Below are positions 33,306 through 42,533 of a stretch of 64,000 bases of DNA, in pieces. Every line of letters begins with the position of its first letter. Position 1 is the stretch's first letter. A program made the position numbers and the translations under genes. The DNA is from Hymenochaete sp. R1. Taxonomy: Eukaryota; Basidiomycota; Agaricomycetes; Hymenochaetales; Hymenochaetaceae. The stretch spans positions 1 to 64,000 of the forward strand of contig JAFREE010000131.1 of assembly GCA_019400425.1 (NCBI GenBank), given 5' to 3'. A model generated the notes under the pieces. That model was not told the origin of the DNA. It did no database searches and saw nothing but the letters and a program-made list of their open reading frames with translations.

Positions 33306-33894
33306 GTGCTTAGGTGCGCAGGTTGGGTGTTGTAGAATGAGTTGAGTGTGTGCGTCGACTGCAGGGTCGGTCGGCTACGACAGCGATAATTCCTGATTAT
33401 TCAGTTTCCAGAGACACTTTTCCCTCCTATATTTTCTCGAACACTCTATTTCATCTGACTTTTATTTACGAGTGAGGAGGTACCTTACGTTTATTGTGTT
33501 CTTATTCAAATTCCGATACATATGTAACTACTTAATGTCTATTCATTTCGACTTCCATTCTCAGCTATTTCTCCAAGTTTTTCATCTTACTGCAAACTCT
33601 CATCGGCCCTTTTTCGTCATGCTTATGTCTCAATCACACGAAAGGTGTATTCCGCAAACGAGATTTGCAAGCACAATAGGCGTACTAGCAGGGACTTGTG
33701 AGTACATGCTTTTCACCGCACTTTTTCTTTTGTAACCAATGCAGATCAAACCGACGTACGCCCTCATCCGGGTGAACAGGTGCACATCCAATTCTAGGGA
33801 CCGGGGGCGCAGATGAGAGTAAATAGCGCGTGACCACTGTTCACTACCCGAGTCTTCCTTTCTTTTGCCCCATTTCGGCCCAGGTGTAAGCATG
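33306..33894. other. Intergenic, 3' region of the actin paralog
   Basis: No supported gene. This region is the probable 3' UTR of the actin paralog, followed by AT-rich spacer. Confidence 0.35.
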
Positions 33895-34031
33895 TTTTGG
33901 ATTTTTCTGCCTTTAGTAACTCTTCATGAAGGTCGGAACAGACATCCCAAAGGACCCTGATGTGGAACATGAACAGGTTCAGCTTCACGAAATTTGTAGT
34001 TAAAAGCACCTCGTCGCTTGCGACCGCAGTT
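33895..34031 (-). pseudogene. Relic C-terminal fragment of the paralog family (subgroup B)
   Basis: The minus strand reads TAVASDEVLLTTNFVKLNLF then MFHIRVLWDVCSDLHEELLK. It aligns with KAAIANDEELATAISAHLVD and SHARALWDICNHLHGKLTEE of member 6. The rest of the gene is not detectable upstream, so this is an old truncated remnant about 0.6 kb from member 6. Confidence 0.6.
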
Positions 34032-34569
34032 TTCTAAACACTACCGAACTTCTCAACGTCGAAGAGGTCGGACAGGTACTTATTTCACCCTCTTGTCGTT
34101 GAATCAGCGCCAACAAGATTATGCCTGTCTCTAAAGCAGTACGTACCTACAATGATCTTGGAAAGGAGATGCATCTCAACGTCAGCAGATAATATGCTTC
34201 ACAATGGAATTTTCTGTTATCGAAAAGATTGAAAATAATAAAAATGTCTTCTCTTCGCCCCACCTGGGCTCGGTCGCCCCTACGATTACTTCAAAACGTC
34301 CACCACATTACCTTCGATTCCTAAGCCGATCAATCAGATACTCCGCCCTTTCAAATGTATGTACATCTCACATAAAGGGCCAGTATCGAGCTCTTTAATT
34401 TCATACTTGGTGGCCGAATTCTGTAGCAATGGGAGAGAATTTCAAGAACGACAAACGTCCATTGAAGGAGGATTTAAAGGATGGGAAGCAAATCTGGATC
34501 TTTCCCTCCGGACGGCTTAAATTCCTAGGGTTGAGGTACAAACAAAGGCAAGTAAGTACTATGGTCATT
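34032..34569. other. Intergenic, nothing recognised
   Basis: No coding gene is supported. A 5' extension of the relic was sought on the minus strand and not found. Confidence 0.35.
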
Positions 34570-35589
34570 CTATTTCTTGACTTCGTCCTCATTCGAATTT
34601 CCGCCAGGCGGTGCGCACTCCGCGTCCTTCTTTTCTTCCGTCAATTTTCCATGAAGATGATTACAGATATCCCAGAGAGCTCTGGCATGAGAATCCACTA
34701 AGTGTGCGGAAATTGCTGTTGCAAGCTCCTCATCATTTGCAATTGCCGCTTTCCAGTGAGTGTCAAACTCCTTGTTAAGGAAAGGATTGAATAATCGTTT
34801 GTCTTCAGCTTCTTGTCGCTGAATCAATTCCAGAGAGTCGATCAACTTCTGTCCCTCTTTCTGAGCCTTCTGGAAAGCCAGGAAGAAAGCTTGAGTCGTA
34901 TCGCTCTGTGATCTAGTTGAGGCAGCAAGTTCAGCAACCCAGTCCTCAAACTCAGAAACGCTCGGGTTCTCTACATTTCTATCACGTTTCCATTTCAGGA
35001 AAATGTTTCCAACCGTATCAACTGTTGCCTTCCCGAATGCCGCTCCCTCTCTCTTCAAGCACATCCTCACTTTCTCACTCTCGGACCTCGTTATCATGCC
35101 GCTTGAGTCTGCTCGGCTTTGGTAAAGCTTGAGTTTCAAGAAGTAATACCTGAGTGACGACAAAGAAGCCACGTTATGGAGCCGTTGGTACCGCCAGTGC
35201 AGTATGTCAAATTTTCGTTCGTCGATTTCCGATTGATAATTGGCTTTGAGAAGTTCAAGCTTCTTACCGAATGTATCGCGCTGCTTAGCAACATTAGGGG
35301 CAGCTTGAGGAAATTTATAGATATCCAAGGATTGGGCAAGGTCGCGAGAAGCCAATTCCTCGCATCTCTGAAGTTCCGTTAAATAGCGTTCACTGGCAAG
35401 GGATCGGTAGGGAACATCATTCTGGAAATGTGTAGCTTCTGGCTCCGAATGATGCTCTGTCGGTGTGGGGTCCAGTCTGCTTTTCTTCCTCCCCGAGCCC
35501 GAACGCTCTGGGTTCGTATCCGAGCCGTTGTTAGCGGCGTCTCGTGTGCTAGTGAAGGAGCGCTTCGATTTGGACGCTGACCCGGACAT
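34570..35589 (-). CDS. Lineage-specific intronless paralog family, member 6 (339 aa, subgroup B)
   Basis: This is a single exon starting MSGSASKSKRSFTSTRD at 35589. The leader ends in SGSGRKKSRLDP, shared with member 7. The helical core includes ILHWRYQRLHNVASLSSLRY and LKLYQSRADSSG, then FEDWVAELAASTRSQSDTTQ and AFFLAFQKAQKEGQKLIDSL. The signature FDTHWKAAIANDEELATAIS is followed by ALWDICNHLHGKLTEEKK. Subgroup B lacks the SIEDE element of subgroup A but keeps the WK...I..(A)IS core and the helix before it. It is intact, with no known domain. A conserved upstream motif lies 88 bp before the ATG. Confidence 0.75.
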   Translation of the reverse strand: MSGSASKSKRSFTSTRDAANNGSDTNPERSGSGRKKSRLDPTPTEHHSEPEATHFQNDVPYRSLASERYLTELQRCEELASRDLAQSLDIYKFPQAAPNVAKQRDTFGKKLELLKANYQSEIDERKFDILHWRYQRLHNVASLSSLRYYFLKLKLYQSRADSSGMITRSESEKVRMCLKREGAAFGKATVDTVGNIFLKWKRDRNVENPSVSEFEDWVAELAASTRSQSDTTQAFFLAFQKAQKEGQKLIDSLELIQRQEAEDKRLFNPFLNKEFDTHWKAAIANDEELATAISAHLVDSHARALWDICNHLHGKLTEEKKDAECAPPGGNSNEDEVKK

Positions 35590-35676
35590 CGGTGGGAAAA
35601 TGGGCGATTGAGCGTTAACGTGTGGACGGTGGCTAGAAATGGGTGGACTTTTAAAGTAAGTCAAGATACCTGGGAA

Positions 35677-35694
35677 TGCAATGTATGCAATATT
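35677..35694 (-). promoter_or_regulatory. Shared upstream motif of family subgroup B
   Basis: The plus strand reads TGCAATGTATGCAATATT, 88 bp before the member 6 ATG. A near-identical TGCAATGTACGCAAGATT lies 99 bp before member 7. Surrounding bases are much less similar. Confidence 0.55.
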
Positions 35695-36533
35695 GCGCCG
35701 CTCCGAGTCGTCCTTAGGAAAGTACGTTCTCTAAGTTGCGCAATAAACCTTAGGTCTTGGCGTCAGTATAGTGGTCTTTGCTCACTGGTACATGATGCTT
35801 GCCTTCAATAGGAGAATGGCTCTTCTGAGTTTTGCGAATTTCACCCGCTTCGCGCAAGGTCCCAGCATGAGGGACAAGGTACCGTGCCATACCCCCTGTT
35901 TTCTTTCCTCTGGATAATACCTGTGCCCTTGGTGACAAGTACCCAAAGGGACTCAGCTGCTCGTAATCAGTGTTTGGCAACAATGTCGTCTCTCAGACTT
36001 AATCCTGTGACTTGACATTATTGAATGTTGGTAAGTGCATTTGAATGGCGCGACCGTTCCTGAACCTCGTGTATGCTGCCTTCCTTTTCAGCTTTGCGGA
36101 TTCTCGAGTCATGCAAACAAATGAAACTGATACGAGTCGCTGTCGTCCAAGTGTAGCAACAAACGCTTCCCCTTCCAAGTTAGCTTCGTCTCTCCAATAT
36201 ACTAGTAGTCAAAGCATCATATCATACCCAGGGCCTGTTTTCTTGACATCGCTCTCGCTGTTCAGCCTTTGAACCAGATTCCTGAGCTGGAATCCCTTGA
36301 TCTCCTTTGCCGTCGATTAAATTCGATCCTTTGCAATTGGTCGCTTGAAACGTAAGCGAAAACTCGAACCTCATATCAAAGTGCAAAACTCATACTAGTA
36401 GTACGCAAAGTTTTGATGGCCTCGAAGAAAATGTTACAAGCATGACTCATGACTACTCTCAGGCTATTCCTCAACCTGCTTCCCGAACCGAACTCCAAAG
36501 TCTCCAATCCTCCTCGAGCACTAGTAGGACTCC
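35695..36533. other. Intergenic, nothing recognised
   Basis: This spacer lies between members 6 and 7. Short open frames on both strands show no family motif or known domain. Confidence 0.35.
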
Positions 36534-37496
36534 TCAGCTTGCGCTCGCTTTCCCCTGGACCATCCCTGAGGCCAGTAATTTCTTGTAAAGCTCTGAGCAC
36601 GTGTCCCAAAGGTGCTTAGCATGGAACTTAAAGAGCTGTGCAGAAATAGCGGATGCGAGCTCCTCATCTTGCGCAATCGCCCCTTTCCAAGCAGTGTCAA
36701 AGTCCTTGCCACCGAATGGATTGAACAATCGCATATCCGCAGTTAGCTGTTGTTCAATAAGCGTCGTCGAATTGATTGCCTTCTCTCCCCTCTCCTGAGC
36801 TTGTTGGAACGCCAGGAAAAAGCTCTCCGCTACATCCACTTGCGATCTTGTAGACTCGATGAGTTCAGCGACCCATTTATGGAATTCAGATACATCCAAC
36901 CCTTCAACTTTTGCATCTTGCATCCATTTTACGAACACATCTTCGATCATACAGTCCGTGTTGCATGCCGCATTTTCCCTATTCAACGCGGCGTCGAGTG
37001 CCCTACTTTCGCCCTCCGTCATCTTGAAGTCTGTAGCACGCCGACCGGTGACAAGCCTCAGTTTCAGATAATAAAATCTGATTGACGACAACGAAGCCAT
37101 CTTCTCGAGGCGTTGGTGCCGCTGATTGAGTATGTTAAGGTTGAATAATGGCCTGTTGTTTAGACGCAGAGTTTTTGTTCCCAGATCTTGAATCTTTGCA
37201 TTAAATTTGTCGCGCTGGGAAGCAACGCTACGAGCAGCCGAATGAAATTTATGGAAATCGAAGGATTTGGCTAAGCAACGAAGTGCCTCCTGCTCATACG
37301 CCTCGAGTTCGGCGGAAACATGGTCAAAGAGCGCCACGGGAGCATCGTTCTCGGAGCTCGCAGTTACATATTCCTCATGGTCAGATACCGCTTGTGCCGC
37401 CGGCTTACTTTTCTTCCTTCCTGAGCCCTCGCGCTGCAGACTCGGATCCTTGCCAGCGTCTTGAAGGCTGGCGATGGGGCGTTTCGATCTAGACAT
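36534..37496 (-). CDS. Lineage-specific intronless paralog family, member 7 (320 aa, subgroup B)
   Basis: This is a single exon starting MSRSKRPIASLQDAGKD. The leader shares EGSGRKKSKP with member 6. The core matches member 6 closely: ILNQRHQRLEKMASLSSIRF, FHKWVAELIESTRSQVDVAE, SFFLAFQQAQERGEKAINST, LFNPFGGKDFDTAWKGAIAQ then DEELASAISAQL, and HLWDTCSELYKKLLASG. It is intact. It forms a tandem pair with member 6 and is probably their most recent duplication in subgroup B. Function is unknown. The predicted helical bundle with a basic disordered leader is the only structural statement I can make. Confidence 0.76.
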   Translation of the reverse strand: MSRSKRPIASLQDAGKDPSLQREGSGRKKSKPAAQAVSDHEEYVTASSENDAPVALFDHVSAELEAYEQEALRCLAKSFDFHKFHSAARSVASQRDKFNAKIQDLGTKTLRLNNRPLFNLNILNQRHQRLEKMASLSSIRFYYLKLRLVTGRRATDFKMTEGESRALDAALNRENAACNTDCMIEDVFVKWMQDAKVEGLDVSEFHKWVAELIESTRSQVDVAESFFLAFQQAQERGEKAINSTTLIEQQLTADMRLFNPFGGKDFDTAWKGAIAQDEELASAISAQLFKFHAKHLWDTCSELYKKLLASGMVQGKASAS

Positions 37497-37594
37497 TGGA
37501 GAGAGGATATAGAAGGATGAATGTGGACGTGGGGGACTTTGTAATCTGGTTGGTGAAACGTACTGAGCCTTCTTTTACGTGAAGAGACCGTAAG

Positions 37595-37612
37595 TGCAAT
37601 GTACGCAAGATT
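37595..37612 (-). promoter_or_regulatory. Shared upstream motif of family subgroup B
   Basis: The plus strand reads TGCAATGTACGCAAGATT, 99 bp before the member 7 ATG. It matches the member 6 motif at 16 of 18 positions. Confidence 0.55.
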
Positions 37613-38610
37613 ACATTCCGCTGTCAAGGAGCAAAGTGCCACAGGGGGGTATAAGAGCATTTCCTTGATGATCCCTATCAATCCTCGGATGCCGTGTTTT
37701 ACGCGTTTGTCAACATCGCCATTTCAACTGGATGATCTGGATCAGCATGGTTTCAGTCCCTTTAATCACATATCCAGACGTAACTTGTATGCCTAGATAC
37801 TATAACTTATTGGAGAATGTGATCACATTAAAATGACGCACTCATCACTGGCACTAGGGATTCTTTGCTATCTTCCTGGCTTTGAGCACAAAGGGAAACA
37901 CCTAAAACGGATGACAGTCGCTCTCGAGTAAGCGTGTCACACGGTTGATGACTATTGACACCAGCACCCCGAAGAAAAACGACGTTGGAGAGACCTGAGT
38001 AGTGATTGTGACTCTAAGTCAAGCCTGAAATCTACTATATGTCAGTAAGAGAAACCTTCACTGACTGTGGTAAAGGGGGAACTTACATGACCACATATGC
38101 GAAATTGTTCAGACTTAACAATCTGCACCCATCAAGTCCAACTTGATAACAGTCTAGAGTTGTTAGCCGTTAATAATAACTCATCTCGGAGAATTCGACA
38201 GGAAAAGCATAAAAAAACAGTGGAGAACTCCGAACTTCACATCAATGTCCTTTTCGAGAAAAAGAGCGTTGTAGTCTAAGTATCAGTGGTGATTATCACT
38301 CATCCTTCTCTTCTGATTCCAAAATAAATCATCAATGAACTGCTTTTGGGGTAGAATAAGTATACAACGTGGGGTGCAGAACACGACAAGAGACGCTATT
38401 TATGAGAGGAGCCAATCAGAATTGAACAAGAAAACACGAAAAAAGCAAGATAAAAGAAAGGGCATGATAAGGACAGGCATTAGAACAGTATTAACAAACG
38501 GATGGACGAGCGCATGATGAAGATGGAACCAAGGTGCGACGTGGCAAAGTTGAAGTTATTTGCTGAACGCGCAGCACGTAGATGCGAGCGATATATAAAA
38601 CACACATGTA
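37613..38610. other. Intergenic, nothing recognised
   Basis: This is about 1 kb of AT-rich DNA upstream of member 7 and downstream of NSR1. No supported gene, RNA or repeat. Confidence 0.4.
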
Positions 38611-40897
38611 TCAGAAAGTCATCCGCTTTCCTGCAAACTCGACAGCGCCACCGGTTCTTGCGCCGCCTCCGCGAGGAGCACCGCGACCTCTTCCGCCACC
38701 ACGGCCACCCTGAAAAGTTAGATTGAGTCAGTGTTACCTTGAGACTGAATGATATGAGAAGAAACTTACTCCTCGTCCACCCCATCCGCTATCTCCTCCA
38801 CCTCCACCACGGCCTCCACCACGGCCACCCCGTCCGCCGCCTCCTCCACGTCCCCCAAAGCCTCCGCCTCGCCCACCTCCACGACCGCCTCCACCCGCAC
38901 CATCTCTCGGTGTCGAATAGTCTAACCTCAACTTCCTCCCGCCAAGGTCATACCCGCGTAAAGCCTCAAATGCCTTCTTTGCCCCTTCGATATCAACAAA
39001 TTCAACGTACCCGAAGCCCTTTGGCTTCTCCGTTTCTCTGTCAGTTGGGAGCCTTACGCTCTTCACCTCTCCGTGGTCAGCAAAGATACCCCAAAGCTCA
39101 TCCTCGCTTGTGCCCCAACTAACGTTGCCTACGAAGAGCGTCGCGCTCTCCGGGCTCACGGTATCTCCGAACGCTTTAGCGCGTTTATCGGGGCTTCCGC
39201 TGCCGCCTTCTGTCCTTTCTGTGGTCTTATCGACACGCACAATGCGTCCGTCGATCTCTTTTTTTTCATTCAACTCAACAGCAGCGTTGGCGCCCTCAGT
39301 GGTCGCGAATGTGACGTATCCAAATCCGCGAGACTTCCCAGAATCACGGTCGATTCGGACGCGGGCGGAGACGACCTCACCACATTCCGCAAACTCTGAA
39401 GCGAGCCAGTCGTTGTCGACGTTCCAGGAAAGCTTGCCGATGAAACAAGTTTTGGATTCAGATTGGGAGTCCGGAGCATCCGCTTCAGCGAGCTTTGATT
39501 TCTTGACTGGGGTCTCCGAAACCTCTTCAGCTTTGCGCTTGCCTAGAGAGATCATGTTAGCCTTCAAAAGAAAGGTGGTTTCTAACTGACCCACGCACCA
39601 TTCTTGGCGGGCGTAGCGGTCGCCTCAGTCATTTCGGCATCCTCGCTCTCCTCTTCGGACGATTCGCTCGAAGAAGACTCAGCTGTCTTCGCTTTCTTTG
39701 ACTTCGGCGCTTCCTCTTCTTCCGAACTATCTTCAGACGAATCGTCATCGCTACTTTCAGCCTTCTTGGCAGCAGGTTTAGAATTTACTGCTCCTGGTGC
39801 TGCCTTTTTGGACTTTTCGTCTTCAGAGTCAGACTCCTCATCTGATTCTGATTCGCTAGAGTCATCGCTCTCGTCCTTCGCCTTTTTAGGTGCAGCCTTC
39901 ACCTGCGCGGCTTTTGGCTTCTCTTCATCCTCTGACGAATCATCTGAAGAATCGTCTGACGACTCCGCCTTCTTATCTTGTGTAAGTCTTATAATATGAC
40001 AATAATCGATTGGAAGCATACCTTCGTAACCGCCTTCCCGTTCACAGAAGCCTTCTTCGCAGGCGCTTCCTCTTCATTGGAGCTCTCTTCTGACGAGTCG
40101 GAGGAAGACTGTGGAGTAGACAAAGCAATTCGTCACAAATCTGCTCGTGCGCGAAAATAAAACTTCCGCATACCTCAGCAGCCTTCCCATTCGTCTTCTT
40201 GGGCGCAGCCTCCTCCTCTGAGGACGACTCCGAACTTGAACTTGATTCCGCCTTTTTCTGTCCAACAGAAGTTAGCGAAGAGAAAAATTGACGAAGAACC
40301 GGGCTGATAATGACTAACAACGGCAGCTTTCGCTGTCGCAGGCTTCTTCTCAGACTCAGAACCAGATTCTGGCTCTGACGATTCCGAGCCGGAGCTACTG
40401 CTCTCTGCCTTCTTCGCGGCCTTGCTAAATCTGACTTCCTTCTGCGATTGGCACGAGAGAATATGGGATGAGCCCATCCAGGTCGAGCGTCGAGAAGTTT
40501 TACAAGTTAAATCATTTACCTTGGACATCTTTGCCTTTCCGTTCGCTACAGGAGCTGCAGCTTTTGCTTTTGTGGTGATCTTCTCAGCCTCCGACTCCGA
40601 CTCTGAACCAGACTCGGAGCTGGAGCTACTCGTCTCTGCTTTCTTAGTAGGCTTCTTCTTCTTATCGACTTTTGTCCCTTTCTTCGACTGAAAGGCAGAC
40701 AGGAAACCATGTAAGAGAAAGGTAGCAGAAGATTGCACTGTAGTTCATACCGATTTTGTTACCGTCTTGGGAGCCTCTACCACAACTGGAGCAGGTGCGG
40801 GAACTTTCTTGTTCTCCTTTTCCTTCTTCGAAGAGCTCTTCAATTTCTTGTCCTTCAACGGCGCCGCTGCTGCCTTTGCCGCTGATTTGCTTCCCAT
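38611..40897 (-). CDS. NSR1: Nucleolin/Nsr1/Gar2-like nucleolar RNA-binding protein
   Basis: This spliced gene starts MGSKSAAKAAAAPLKDKKLK at 40897. Several small exons each encode alternating basic KKAESS and acidic Ser/Asp/Glu blocks, the classic nucleolin N-terminus and likely CK2 substrate. Two RRM domains follow in 38770-39556: RNP2 TCFIGKLSWN with RNP1 GKSRGFGYVTF, and RNP2 TLFVGNVSWG with RNP1 EKPKGFGYVEF. The C-terminus is an RGG/GGR domain, continued in the last exon (38611-38709), which ends GGAVEFAGKRMTF. The protein binds pre-rRNA and supports early 18S processing in the nucleolus. Exon borders among the repeats (39970-40740) are approximate. It is the third ribosome-biogenesis gene in the window. 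Confidence 0.92.
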
Positions 40898-41388
40898 GCC
40901 TGCTGATCCAAGTGAGTGTGAGGAAGAGGAAGAGCGAGAGGGAGGGATGAGAGAAAGGGGGACGATGAGGAAAGATCTCCAGCGACGACAGGACGGAAAC
41001 TTCACAATCTGCGAATATGCAAATTTTGGTGAAGTAAGCAATCACGTGCCTTCTCCTATCCAAATAAACATAAACAATGTACAACTCGATAGCGCTCAAC
41101 TTCAAGTTGTAGCAAGTCTCACTCCACCTCTTATCACCTCCTTCAGCCACGCTCTTCTCTTCGCAAGTACAACTGACTGAATGGCAATTGAAGGTCGAGT
41201 TTTTCTTCATTCGGATTACTGAACATGAAGAGCAAGGTGATTTTAAGGAAGACAACGTAGTCTTCACTGCATAACTACACTTCACTTGGTCCCCTTCTCG
41301 TTGCCAGTGCAGTGATCTTAACTTTGACCTCCTTGTGCTAGGTTTCACACTCTTTTCAGAGTCTCTGAGCTACTAGTCGATAATTTTT
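40898..41388. other. Intergenic, NSR1 upstream region
   Basis: No gene is supported. It contains the NSR1 promoter and 5' UTR with a GAGGAAGAG purine tract near 40920. Confidence 0.4.
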
Positions 41389-42122
41389 GGCGTCAATGAG
41401 GTAAGATAGCTCGGGGTCCTCAAGAATGGCAGCCTGCCAGTAAGTGTCATCGTCTGACTGTCTGTATTTGCGACAGAGACAGCGACATCCACGCTGAATT
41501 CTTTAGGTACCACCTTCTCTTGATCCTGCTCGCCGCTCCGAGCCCTAACAGCGATGTCGTCTAAGCTCGTAATCGTCGTCTTTACTAGTCACCTAGAAAG
41601 CGCGCCCGAGAAATCACAAGGCATTTCGACTGACTTGCGCACACCAGCCGAATCACTATGCAGCAACTGTAGTGTATTGGTCAGGTCGTCCTTATCGGAT
41701 GACTCTGCATCCAACCGTACACCTGCTGCTTTCTTCCAGTGCGTCTGATGCTTCCAAAGGACAGGCATTCTCTCGAGCTTCTCGAGGTGCGGGTCAAGAA
41801 CATGTCTGTGTCGCTCAAGCTGAACGAGGTCATGCGCGACTGGCTTCGTGCGCCTATTACAGAGCGTTTTGAACTTGTTGATGCACCTCCTCAATTCAAC
41901 ACTGGCCTACTTGTACTTGTCGGGTTTCCATATTTCTTCAAGACGAGCGAAGGCTTTGCCCTCAGCTTCTTTGAACTTGTCTTCTAGGTTTTTGAAAAGC
42001 GGAACGAGTTCGTTTGGATTACCTGGAGAACTGTGCTCCACCCTGAGCTTCTTTGCGCCGTGCGGAGGACAGTCAGAGGGTTTTCGGGGGCGCTTCAAGG
42101 CCGCGGACGGTAGTTCTGTCAT
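41389..42122 (-). pseudogene. Decayed member of the paralog family (member 8)
   Basis: It begins MTELPSAALKRPRKPSDCPP at 42122 with the family's basic Pro-rich leader. It is interrupted by an in-frame TAG at 41907-41909, continues in the same frame (ELRRCINKFKTLCNRRTKP then LVQLERHRHVLDPHLEKLER) to a TGA at 41589, and then shows the C-terminal signature DDTYWQAAILEDPELSYLID only in another frame. Two stops and at least one frameshift make it non-functional. The signature matches FDTHWKAAIANDEELATAIS of member 6, placing it nearer subgroup B. Confidence 0.65.
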
Positions 42123-42533
42123 ACTGGGTAAGGGGGGAAAAGTGAAAGAAAGAGCCAAACGAACATGTCTCTGCATACCTTTCTCGTTCACTTTGTGATA
42201 CCAATCCCCCACGCCCGCAAGAACGTCAGTAGGACTGAGCTTGGCGCAAAAATTTGCCAGATTGTTTGTAAAAATAAAATAAAGAGGCGTGTTCGATTGG
42301 TATTCTACGTCTACAATCATGTGTATATTCAAAACAGAGCGTTCTATATAAAAAGGTGCGTAGCAAGAATAACTCTGACCCAAATACATGTAAGATAAAT
42401 AAATGTGAAGGTAAAATTGTAAAGAGAAAAGCGGCAACGAGGGTATAAACGTACCGCCGTTTCTGATTAGTATTGATAGTTATTTGCGTATCGTTCAGTA
42501 AGACCTAGAATCTAAGCACAGTCTCAACATCGC

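Noticed and set aside
39604..40019. Plus-strand Ser-rich frame opposite NSR1
   Set aside because: It is the complement of the acidic Ser/Asp/Glu tract of the nucleolin-like protein. The minus frame leads in phase into two RRMs.
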